A program made the translations under genes and the position numbers. DNA of 64,000 nt from Acidaminobacter sp. (lineage in GTDB: Bacteria > Bacillota > Clostridia > Peptostreptococcales > Acidaminobacteraceae): contig NZ_JAOTSB010000004.1 in the NCBI RefSeq assembly GCF_030247605.1, positions 62,001-126,000 on the forward strand, written 5' to 3'. Positions 17,689 through 24,525 of the stretch are shown here, piece after piece. Under the pieces are notes generated by a model. That model did no database searches, was not told the origin of the DNA, and saw nothing but the letters and a program-made list of their open reading frames with translations. How positions within the stretch are numbered: the stretch's first letter is position 1; each line of letters starts with the position of its first letter.

Positions 17689-17707
17689 TTGTATACTAGT
17701 ATTGTAC
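17689..17707 (+). promoter_or_regulatory. Candidate GntR operator upstream of the zinc dehydrogenase
   Basis: TTGTATACTAGTATTGTAC contains the perfect palindrome ATACTAGTAT (17693-17702). It lies about 50-65 bases before the zinc dehydrogenase start on the minus strand and shares its core with the sites at 10821-10850 and 16017-16035. Confidence 0.45.
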
Positions 17708-17725
17708 TAAAATTCATCAAAAAAG

Positions 17726-17759
17726 AAAAGAGCTGATTTGTTTATTAATCGGCTCTTTT
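17726..17759 (-). terminator. Terminator after the second YiaK-like gene
   Basis: A 12-bp stem (17726-17737 with 17748-17759, one G-T pair). On the minus strand it ends in CTCTTTTCTTTTTTG. It separates the GC-rich paralogue from the AT-rich island. Confidence 0.8.
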
Positions 17760-17814
17760 TGTCCTTAAAGAAACTGGATGTATGACAACATTTTTCATTT
17801 CATTTCATTCATTT

Positions 17815-18819
17815 CTACAACCCCAAAATCTTCTCCCACACCTCCGGCACCACTTCAATGCCGTTTTCAAGCTGCTCCAGGCGCACCTTGTAGTCGCGCT
17901 CGCCGGGATAGCGGAGGATGGTGTCGGCGGCCACGGGCTCCGAGCCCTTGAGGTCCTGAATCACGGATTCAATCAGACCGTCTGAAAATTCCGCTGAGTT
18001 AAACTGATTTTGGCCGATGGCGACGAAAACCTGCGACAAGCCATACTCTTCCGTATAGCGGCGGCCCACTTCCGAGGTGGTGAGTCCCGCGGACAGCAGC
18101 GCGGCGATGAGATCCAGTGCAACCGACATGCTGGAGCCCTTCCAAAAACCTGTGGGAAGAACGCGCATGGTCTTTTCTATTTCGACGGGGTCATCCGTCA
18201 TATTGCCGTTTGTATCATAGCCGCCTGCGACAGGGAGCTTTTTTCCCTGGAGTCGCGCTTCCTCTATCTTGCCATAGGAGAACTGCGACATAGCCATGTC
18301 GACGACGACATGGCGGCCATCGCTTCGAGGAACGGCCAGGACAAAGGGATTATTGCCTATTTTTTTATCCATGCCGCCCCAGGCGGGCATGTTGGGTCGG
18401 GTGTTGGTCCAGCAGATCCCCACGCAGCCTGCGTCCGCGGCCTGCCAGCCATAGGCACCGCCCCGCATCCAGTGGTTGGTATTGCCCAGTGCAACGATGC
18501 CGACGCTGTGTTCGGAGGCCAGCTCAACAGCCCGGTCCATGGCAGCTCTGGCGTTCAGGACGCCCATGCCGAGGTGCCCGTCCCACCGCTCGAAGGCACC
18601 GGCGCTGAGGAGGCATTCCGGCTTAGCGTTGACATCGATGTAGCCTTCGTCAATATATTGGATCAATCTTGGGAAGCGGTTAGCGCCATGGGTGTAAACG
18701 CCGTCCAGGCTGTTGTCTGCCATAATTTTGGCGGTAAGGACCGCGACATCCGGGTTGGCGCCTCGCCGCGTGAGGATGTCGGTATAAGTTTGGATCATGG
18801 TTGAGTAGGCAATGCGCAT
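17815..18819 (-). CDS. YiaK-like malate/L-lactate dehydrogenase family enzyme (copy 2)
   Basis: 334 residues, collinear with the protein at 13901-14905 over the full length without gaps and about two-thirds identical by eye. The same motifs are present: NSLDGVYTHGANRFPR, GNTNHWMRGGAYGWQAA and WTNTRPNMPAWGG. Its codons are much richer in G/C than copy 1, so the two copies have had different histories. It stands just outside the island, with its own terminator and an AAAGGAG ribosome binding site. It may serve a second substrate or be the resident version of the enzyme. Confidence 0.88.
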   Translation of the reverse strand: MRIAYSTMIQTYTDILTRRGANPDVAVLTAKIMADNSLDGVYTHGANRFPRLIQYIDEGYIDVNAKPECLLSAGAFERWDGHLGMGVLNARAAMDRAVELASEHSVGIVALGNTNHWMRGGAYGWQAADAGCVGICWTNTRPNMPAWGGMDKKIGNNPFVLAVPRSDGRHVVVDMAMSQFSYGKIEEARLQGKKLPVAGGYDTNGNMTDDPVEIEKTMRVLPTGFWKGSSMSVALDLIAALLSAGLTTSEVGRRYTEEYGLSQVFVAIGQNQFNSAEFSDGLIESVIQDLKGSEPVAADTILRYPGERDYKVRLEQLENGIEVVPEVWEKILGL

Positions 18820-18846
18820 TTTCGGCTCCTTTCGGGGTTGTGTTCT

Positions 18847-19350
18847 TTAAGCCTTTCCCATCTTGTCTTTATTGAATCTGAGACTTTTGGAGGTTTGAGC
18901 GTGGTCAACGGCGAGGATACCGTCCAGGTGGTCGTACTCGTGCTGGAGGAGCTCGGCGAGGTCACCATCGGCTAAAAGCTCTTGTTCTTGCCAGTTCAGG
19001 TCAAGGTATTTGATGCGCACGTGTTTGTAACGCTTCAGCCAGACTTCGAGGCCCGGAAAGCTGAAGCAGTCGTCCCAGACATAGAAGGTCTCCTTGTCGA
19101 CGGGCTCCAGAACCGGATTGACGAATACGGTTTCTTCGCCGCTTATGTTCATGTAAAGAATTCTTACTAAGGCGTCAATTTGAGGCGCGGCAATGGCACG
19201 ACCGAAGCCAAAATTTTTTCTGAAGTTGAGGAGGGTATCCCTCAGGTCTTCTGCTACTTTTGCTGCCAGCTCTTTTTGGGTGTCTTCCAGGGGCGCGCAC
19301 TCGGCTCTCAAGTGGTCGTGTCCCAGAAGCAGGATTTCTCGAATAGCCAT
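18847..19350 (-). CDS. Peptide deformylase-like protein
   Basis: 167 residues. The three deformylase signatures are present in modified form: FGRAIAAPQID for GxGxAAxQ, DDCFSFPG for EGCLS (metal-binding Cys kept), and QHEYDHLDG for HExxH, with both His and the Glu kept. All metal ligands remain, so hydrolysis of N-formyl groups is chemically plausible. The changes in motif 2 suggest a specialised rather than housekeeping enzyme. It begins one base after the GNAT stop with GGGAG upstream, so the two genes are co-translated and the peptide N-terminus may be a shared theme. Confidence 0.8.
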   Translation of the reverse strand: MAIREILLLGHDHLRAECAPLEDTQKELAAKVAEDLRDTLLNFRKNFGFGRAIAAPQIDALVRILYMNISGEETVFVNPVLEPVDKETFYVWDDCFSFPGLEVWLKRYKHVRIKYLDLNWQEQELLADGDLAELLQHEYDHLDGILAVDHAQTSKSLRFNKDKMGKA

Positions 19351-19351
19351 T

Positions 19352-20209
19352 TTACTGCTCCCTTCTGAAATGATAGTGACCTACATGGTCCACTGGGACG
19401 AAGCCCAGTCGCTTGTAAATTCTGCCTGCGCTTGGATTGTCATATTGGAGGGCGAAGGATCTTTCAGGCGTTGCCAGGCTGTTGATCAGCCCTGCGACAC
19501 AGGCTGAAGCGATGCCTCTGCCTCTGGCTTCCGGCTCCGTGGCCACGCCCACAATCAAGGCTTGATGAGGGGATTCAAATTCACTTTGGGCACAGCCTAT
19601 GATCCGACCGTTTTCCCTGACAACGACACCATGGCCGCGTGCGGCGAGGAGCTTTTCTTCCATGATGGGCCGGGGCGTGAAGGAGTGAAAGCAGCGTTGG
19701 TAAAGGTCAATGATTTCGTCCAGATCTTCAACTTTTAGGGGGTTGAGGTCGTAATGGATCTCCTTATTAAGAGCTTCAGATGCTGCGATACCAGGGGACA
19801 TGACGGAGATTTCCGCGCCAATGAAATGGCTCACGAAGAGGTTAAAGGGCTCAAGCTGCTTGCAGTAGGACGCTGCAGCGATGAGCTGGTTGAAGCCAAT
19901 TCGCCGAATGGCTTCTGCAAAGGGCCGCAGGCTCTCCGGCTGAATGGCAGGTTTAAGCAGATCGGGGGACATCATCAGCTGCGCGTTGCCTGAAGACCGT
20001 TGGAAATAGGCTGCTTTCAGTTTGTCGTCTCTGGCGCGCAGGGTAATGACACTTTGAAACGTCTTTTCCGGGTTTAGAAGCCCCAACAATATAAAGTAAT
20101 GCCTTGCTGGGTCCTCCATGGCAAAGCTCTGGAGCTCGCTCCATAACCCGCGCCGGGTGATTTCGTCTGCTTCAAGGAATGCAGCGCTGTATTCTGTTGG
20201 ATCTGTCAT
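19352..20209 (-). CDS. GNAT-family N-acetyltransferase
   Basis: 285 residues. The C-terminal half holds the GNAT fold: GCAQSEFESPHQALIVGVATEPEARGRGIAS with the acetyl-CoA pyrophosphate loop (R/QxxGxG/A as EARGRGIA), then NPSAGRIYKRLGFVPV. The N-terminal 130 residues are a less conserved domain of the kind found in GNAT proteins with a degenerate first repeat. The substrate is unknown. AGGTG lies before the ATG at 20209. Directly coupled to the deformylase-like gene. Confidence 0.83.
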   Translation of the reverse strand: MTDPTEYSAAFLEADEITRRGLWSELQSFAMEDPARHYFILLGLLNPEKTFQSVITLRARDDKLKAAYFQRSSGNAQLMMSPDLLKPAIQPESLRPFAEAIRRIGFNQLIAAASYCKQLEPFNLFVSHFIGAEISVMSPGIAASEALNKEIHYDLNPLKVEDLDEIIDLYQRCFHSFTPRPIMEEKLLAARGHGVVVRENGRIIGCAQSEFESPHQALIVGVATEPEARGRGIASACVAGLINSLATPERSFALQYDNPSAGRIYKRLGFVPVDHVGHYHFRREQ

Positions 20210-20276
20210 GGATCACCTCGAAGGTTTGGCTTGAATATTATGCTTACATTATTCTATGTTACCCTTTTTCTTTGGG

Positions 20277-20430
20277 GACAGGTACAAAAATTATTTCGGT
20301 GTCTGACACCAAGTTTGTTTCGGTGTCTGACACTCAGTTTGTTTCGGTGTCTGACACCAAGTTTGTTTCGGTGTCTGACACTCAGTTGGTTTCGGTGTCT
20401 GACACTCAGTTCATTAGTGTACCAGAGCTT
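20277..20430. repeat. Array of five GGTGTCTGACAC units
   Basis: Five direct copies of a unit of about 25 bases (TTTCGGTGTCTGACACcaagTTTG or ...ACTCAGTTTG) follow GGGGACAGGTAC and end in GTGTACCAGAGC. The unit core is the palindrome GGTGTCTGACACC. The same closing block (GTGCCAGAGC or close) ends the arrays at 24255, 27750, 30209 and 36851. Confidence 0.8.
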
Positions 20431-20440
20431 CAAATGAAAA

Positions 20441-20472
20441 AAAGCCGCTAAGGCTTTTAACCGAGCGGCTTT
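20441..20472 (-). terminator. Terminator for the DUF438 operon
   Basis: A 9-bp stem (20441-20449 with 20464-20472), followed on the minus strand by TTTTTTTC. It lies about 230 bases beyond the DUF438 stop, so the transcript would include the multi-hairpin element at 20547-20707. Confidence 0.75.
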
Positions 20473-20546
20473 GAGGTGTGTGAATCCATTCACTAGTTTG
20501 GCAATCTTCTTACGGCTGCGTCCTGTCGATCAAGGTTCACCTCAAA

Positions 20547-20707
20547 CTAACAGACGTGCACCTCGCTACGCCCCAAACCACGCTGCGCGTGATTTGGGGC
20601 TGCGCTTCGGTACCGGGCTGCGCCCTATATAAACTGAAAAAGAATCACCTCTGTGTGAGCAAGCTCACACTTAGGCAATTCTTCTCCAGTTTATGCACGT
20701 CTGTTAG
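20547..20707 (-). other. Multi-hairpin element closed by a 14-bp stem; structured RNA or MITE-like
   Basis: A perfect 14-bp inverted repeat (20547-20560 with 20694-20707) encloses three hairpins. One is 20570-20600, an 8-bp stem with a 5-bp upper helix. A second, around 20602-20623, contains CGGTACCG. The third is a long one from 20630 to 20693, with a GTGTGAGC/GCTCACAC tip. The fold is a plausible four-way junction. It has no coding frame. Its right end overlaps the stop codon of the DUF438 gene, so the element either inserted there or forms the 3' end of that message. Family unknown to the annotator. Confidence 0.6.
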
Positions 20708-21999
20708 CCTTCGCTAAAGTCTTCCGACAGCAAACGCTTCTGCCCCTCAATAGCCTTGATTGGGGCAATGTTCTGCGTGACTTCCAGTGTCCCCAGGTAC
20801 GCGCCTTGATCATCCCGCACCGCAAAATAGCGGATGTAAATCATGGCGTCGCCCATCTGAATCCAGAAGTGCTCGTGGTCCTTGCGGCCAGCCTTAAAGG
20901 CTTCCAAAATGGTTTCCACCACATGAACGCTTGAAGGCGGATGGCAGTTCTGGACGGAGCGGCCAATGACGGACTTCGTGCGCGGGAAGATCCGCTCAGC
21001 GGATTGGGAGAAGTATTTCACTGTGTCGTCTTTATCAATAAACGTCATGTCGATTGGCAATGTATTCAACAACCTGGTCAGCTCATCCACGCTGAGAATG
21101 CCCGTTTCCATTCGAACCATACCATCGGCAGCCGCTGAGGCCTCCGCGGCCGCCTCTTCTCCAGGCGCGCCAAAAGGCACCATTCTGGATGGCTTCCACT
21201 TAGCCTCCGGACTGACGATACAGTAGCCAATCTCGTCGCTGTCCAGGGCGATCTCAACCCACTCGTCCTCAGTCAGGGTTTCCAGCAGCATAGGGATCAG
21301 AATGGAATCTTCTTTAAAGATCATATCGAGAATCTTCGCGTTCATGGCTTCAGCGGCTTCCTGAAGCTCTACCGCCGTCGCATCCGGACCAGACAGCAAA
21401 GCCTTTAACCCTTTGATCATAGCCCGAATCTCATCATCCACGCCCCACATGACCTTTGGCGGCGCTGATATGCCGTACTTTTCCATGTAAGGGAAGAAAA
21501 TATTCTCTTTGCGGCTGTAGTGCTTGTCAATATCCAGGAGCAGATTGACATCCTCAAGCATCTCATAACGTTTCTCCGCCACAGTCGCATCCGTCAGCGC
21601 CGCGACCTTTGGCATCAGCGTATTCTTCAGCAGACTCTCAATGGCGAAGTTCTCCTCACGAAGCACTCGAACCGGATGCCCGGGCTTTTCCTCTTCCTTG
21701 GAGGTCGTATGAATCTGGGTGACCGCGCCTCGGAAAATTTCTGCGTGGACGTCGCACAGCTTCTGGATTTCCTCAATGGCCATGCCCTCTGCGACGAGAC
21801 CAGACTCCATCTCAGAGATCTCGCTGGCCGACACGCCGTCGATCAACTTGGCGAATTCATTCTTGACGTCTGCCGGATCCTTGCCCTCGTGAAGCTGCAG
21901 GATGATGTCCTTCAGGACCTTCTGCCGCTCCGCGCGGTTGCTTTTGGCGCTGTCACTATTGGCACTGCTTCGGTTGTCAATGTACTCACTCAAAGTCAT
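20704..21999 (-). CDS. DUF438 / hemerythrin-like / PAS domain protein
   Basis: 431 residues. The N-terminal part (about 25-100) matches DUF438. The middle (about 110-255) is a hemerythrin-like helical bundle with His/Glu-rich helices (LDIDKHYSRKENIFFPYMEKYG). An Ala/Glu-rich linker with a decamer copy (21120-21129) leads to a PAS domain (about 300-420: LPIDMTFIDKDDTVKYFS). Such proteins are common in anaerobes and are thought to sense oxygen, NO or redox state through a di-iron or PAS-bound group. The ATG overlaps the DUF1858 stop (ATGA), with GAAGGAGG upstream. An FNR-type site precedes the two-gene operon. Confidence 0.87.
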   Translation of the reverse strand: MTLSEYIDNRSSANSDSAKSNRAERQKVLKDIILQLHEGKDPADVKNEFAKLIDGVSASEISEMESGLVAEGMAIEEIQKLCDVHAEIFRGAVTQIHTTSKEEEKPGHPVRVLREENFAIESLLKNTLMPKVAALTDATVAEKRYEMLEDVNLLLDIDKHYSRKENIFFPYMEKYGISAPPKVMWGVDDEIRAMIKGLKALLSGPDATAVELQEAAEAMNAKILDMIFKEDSILIPMLLETLTEDEWVEIALDSDEIGYCIVSPEAKWKPSRMVPFGAPGEEAAAEASAAADGMVRMETGILSVDELTRLLNTLPIDMTFIDKDDTVKYFSQSAERIFPRTKSVIGRSVQNCHPPSSVHVVETILEAFKAGRKDHEHFWIQMGDAMIYIRYFAVRDDQGAYLGTLEVTQNIAPIKAIEGQKRLLSEDFSEG

Positions 22000-22226
22000 T
22001 CTCCTCCTTCAACGACAAACCCCGCTTCCTGCAAGGCGGTGATGATGGTGACCATCGGCAGGCCCTTCATTTGAGCGGCCTTGGGGATGGTCATGACACG
22101 CGCTGCGGTTTTCATCATGATGGGATTGCCTATGCTCTCAAAGCCGAGGCCCTGCAGGATGCCCACCAGCTGCGGATATTCCTCGCACAAACTATAAACC
22201 GTTTTATTCAAATCTAATATACCCAT
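21996..22226 (-). CDS. DUF1858 domain protein
   Basis: 76 residues: LNKTVYSLCEEYPQLVGILQGLGF, then MMKTAARVMTIPKAAQMKG, the DUF1858 pattern also found at the N-terminus of ScdA/YtfE-type iron-sulfur repair proteins. It is coupled by a 4-base overlap to the DUF438 protein; the two domains are fused in some relatives, which supports a joint role in nitrosative or oxidative stress. GGAGGG lies 5 bases before the ATG. A decamer copy (22050-22059) falls within its codons. Confidence 0.85.
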   Translation of the reverse strand: MGILDLNKTVYSLCEEYPQLVGILQGLGFESIGNPIMMKTAARVMTIPKAAQMKGLPMVTIITALQEAGFVVEGGE

Positions 22227-22256
22227 TTGTACCCTCCGTAACGATTTTCTGACTCC

Positions 22257-22299
22257 ATCTTAGCGAATTCCCGCAGAAAATGTTGTGATCCAAATCAAA
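22257..22299 (-). promoter_or_regulatory. Probable FNR/CRP-type promoter of the DUF1858-DUF438 operon
   Basis: On the minus strand, TTTGATTTGGATCACAA (22283-22299) matches the FNR dyad TTGAT-N4-ATCAA with one change per arm. A TAAGAT -10 box lies at 22257-22262. The dyad centre is about 41 bases from the predicted start, the position typical of class II activation. Confidence 0.6.
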
Positions 22300-22331
22300 T
22301 ATTGAGGGTAAAAATGATAAGAACAGCTTTA

Positions 22332-22341
22332 GCCGATGGTC
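22332..22341 (+). repeat. Intergenic GCCGATGGTC copy
   Basis: An exact decamer within TTTAGCCGATGGTCAC, which is identical over 16 bases to the intergenic copy at 1855-1870. It is followed by ATAGGCGTAAGCCGCTGA, a block that also occurs in the trp-operon element at 39718. No gene is nearby in the 194-base gap. Confidence 0.75.
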
Positions 22342-22420
22342 ACAGTCCACAAAAAAAGCGGATGGGGCAATAGGCGTAAGCCGCTGAGATGGAAGCCGGT
22401 GTCAGAGACCTTCTTACTCG

Positions 22421-23323
22421 TCATTGAACCCACGGCACCAGCAGATCGTGCACCGCTTTGATCACCGCCTGATTTTCCTCAAAGCTGTAGCCGTCGACGG
22501 TGGCTTCCTGGCGTTTGGTGGCGCCATCGACAGCACCCATATCGACCATGGTGTGGAGGAGGTCGGAGGCGGTTTCAGCGGAAATCAGCAGGTCGCGGCC
22601 GCAGAGGAGGGACAGGGTCCCCGCTAAAACGTAGGCCCCCCAGTTGGAGACGGCCGCCGGCATCAGGATGTCTGCCGCTGTGACCGCGGCAATCGTTTCA
22701 CCTCTCGGCACTTGCTTCACGACGGCCTCGTAGAGCCGGCCCATGCCAATCTCGTTGCCGCCGTCGCCTATGGCCAGGGTTGACTTGTGGTCCCGGACCG
22801 CCAGCTCAAAGAACAGGTCGAGGGATGGGGTCAGGTCGGAGATCACTTCGCCGCGCATGGAGTGGCAGAGACCATCGGCAGCTTTCCCTGGGCGCTCGAT
22901 GGCAAAGACCAAATCCGGATCAAAGTCGGTGTACAGGCGCTCAAGGGTCGTCTCGTCAACTTCTGGCAGGAACGGATAAATGGCGGCGCGCAGGCTGAGT
23001 TTGGGGCCGCCGAGTGCCAGGAGGGGCGCAGAGGTGTCGTCAGTGGCGTAGGCCACTTGGATGCCGAGACGCTCAAGGGCATTGCCCAGGGCCAGTGCAC
23101 CTGGAGGTCCGTCCGTCTCGCCGAGTGCCGCGCCCCGGATGGGAAACCCGGTCAGAATCAGGATGCTTTTTGCGTCCAGGAGCCGCCGGGCAGCCTCCAG
23201 GTAAGCCCCTGGAAGATCCAGGCCACCGAGTCCGCGACTCGCCAGCCGTTCATAGGCAAGGGCTTCGAGCTCAGAGAGGGTTTGCGCCTGATCAGCGCTC
23301 AGGTGGTACGGTTCCTTTGGCAT
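22421..23323 (-). CDS. DUF4392 / D-glutamate cyclase-like protein
   Basis: 300 residues that match the DUF4392 (glutamate cyclase) family: ILILTGFPI with a following ETDGPPGALALGNAL loop, the IERPGKAADGLCHSMRG stretch, IGDGGNEIGMG, and a C-terminal AVSNWGAYVLAGTL. Mitochondrial relatives convert D-glutamate to 5-oxo-D-proline; whether the bacterial protein does so is not shown. AAGGAGG lies upstream of the ATG. It is a single gene, divergent from the GyrI-like gene. A decamer copy (22870-22879) encodes the Ala-Asp-Gly of the AADG loop. Confidence 0.82.
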   Translation of the reverse strand: MPKEPYHLSADQAQTLSELEALAYERLASRGLGGLDLPGAYLEAARRLLDAKSILILTGFPIRGAALGETDGPPGALALGNALERLGIQVAYATDDTSAPLLALGGPKLSLRAAIYPFLPEVDETTLERLYTDFDPDLVFAIERPGKAADGLCHSMRGEVISDLTPSLDLFFELAVRDHKSTLAIGDGGNEIGMGRLYEAVVKQVPRGETIAAVTAADILMPAAVSNWGAYVLAGTLSLLCGRDLLISAETASDLLHTMVDMGAVDGATKRQEATVDGYSFEENQAVIKAVHDLLVPWVQ

Positions 23324-23565
23324 GGGTCAGTGGCCTCCTTGAACGTTGGGGGTGAGCAGCGCGGACTCGCGCAGCGCTGCGGGCATTGAAAGCTCGTTCG
23401 AATTTTACGGCCGAATTGGGCCTTGGATTTTCACTTGTGTAGCTCGTCGAATTTCTAAGGATAACTATAGTTCCATTTTACCCCGCAAAAATTGTGAAAA
23501 CAAGAACAATCCGCCGATAGTCGTTGATCCGACTGAATCCTACACTTCGAAAGGGGTTTTATGAA

Positions 23566-24231
23566 ATGTCAGTCACCACCGCCAGCACTGCCAGCACCGC
23601 GACAGAGGCGCCAAGGAAAGTGGACTACAAAAAGGATTTCAAATGGCTCTACCTGCCAAAGGAAAAACCGGAGCTGGTTGAGGTGCCGGAGCTGCTGTTC
23701 CTGACCATAGAAGGCTCCGGCAGCCCGGACGCCCCGGCGTTTTCCGAGGCGGTTGAGGCGCTTTATGCTCTCAGCTATGCGGTCAAGATGTCTTACAAGA
23801 GCGCTGCGGTTCCGGACGGTTACTATGAGTACACCGTCTACCCCCTGGAGGGCGTCTGGGACCTGATCGATTATACTAAAGCGACGCTGGATAAAGATAA
23901 TTTCAAATACACCTTGATGATCCGGCAGCCGGACTTTCTGACGCCGTCTTTGTTTGAGCGTTTTCTGGCTGAAGCAGGAAAGAAGAAGCCGGGGCTGCCG
24001 CTGTCGCGCGTGACGCTGACGACTCTGACGGAAGGCGCCTGCTGCCAGATGATGCACCTCGGAAGTTATGCCGATGAACCCGCGAGTTTCGCCGCCATGG
24101 AGGCCTACTGCGCTGAGCAGGGCTGGGTTCGGGCCTCCAAGACGCACCGTGAAATCTATCTGTCCGACCCGCGAAAGACCGAGACTGCAAAGTTGAAGAC
24201 TGTTTTGAGGTTTAGAGTGGCGAAGAAATGA
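23566..24231 (+). CDS. GyrI-like small-molecule-binding protein
   Basis: 221 residues. The body (about 15-215) matches stand-alone GyrI-like domains: DYKKDFKWLYLPKEKPELVEVPELLFLTIEGSG, then YTVYPLEGVWDL, and near the end HREIYLSDPRKTETAKLKTVLRF. Such domains bind hydrophobic or cationic small molecules and some hydrolyse electrophiles. The ATG at 23566 (MSVTTAS) has AAAGGGG upstream; the frame is open to 23524. The first 12 residues are a Thr/Ala/Ser-rich low-complexity tail. Confidence 0.8.
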   Translation: MSVTTASTASTATEAPRKVDYKKDFKWLYLPKEKPELVEVPELLFLTIEGSGSPDAPAFSEAVEALYALSYAVKMSYKSAAVPDGYYEYTVYPLEGVWDLIDYTKATLDKDNFKYTLMIRQPDFLTPSLFERFLAEAGKKKPGLPLSRVTLTTLTEGACCQMMHLGSYADEPASFAAMEAYCAEQGWVRASKTHREIYLSDPRKTETAKLKTVLRFRVAKK

Positions 24232-24525
24232 CGGGGTTTGAGGTCGCTTTTCGGGGTGACAGTCACTGTTTTAAGTTGAGTGTCTGGCACCATTTCAACT
24301 TGAGTGACTGACACTCAAGTTGATCCAGTGCCAGAGCTTAGTGTAAATTTACACCATTGAGGACACTTCATCACGTCCTTTCAAAATTTTCATCCGGTGA
24401 AACTTTTTCAGACTTCTGACGTCTAAGTTTATATTCCAGCTATTATAAACCGAAACAACTGCGGCCAGAAGCATTCTAACAGCCACAAACCAGGCTCGCA
24501 CCAGATCTGAAAGGAGACCTCACTG
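24232..24525. repeat. Gap with a GTGTCTGGCAC-type array
   Basis: From 24255 to 24359 the gap holds degenerate GTGACTG/GTGTCTG units, the closing block AGTGCCAGAGC and then GTGTAAATTTACAC. The same composite in opposite orientation is at 30209-30289. The rest (24360-24525) is the upstream region of the lipoprotein gene, with no clear promoter assigned. Confidence 0.7.

Noticed and set aside
20277..20430. Possible CRISPR array (five direct units of about 25 bases)
   Set aside because: The units are directly joined, with no unique spacers, and no cas gene is in the window. The same applies to 36851-36984.
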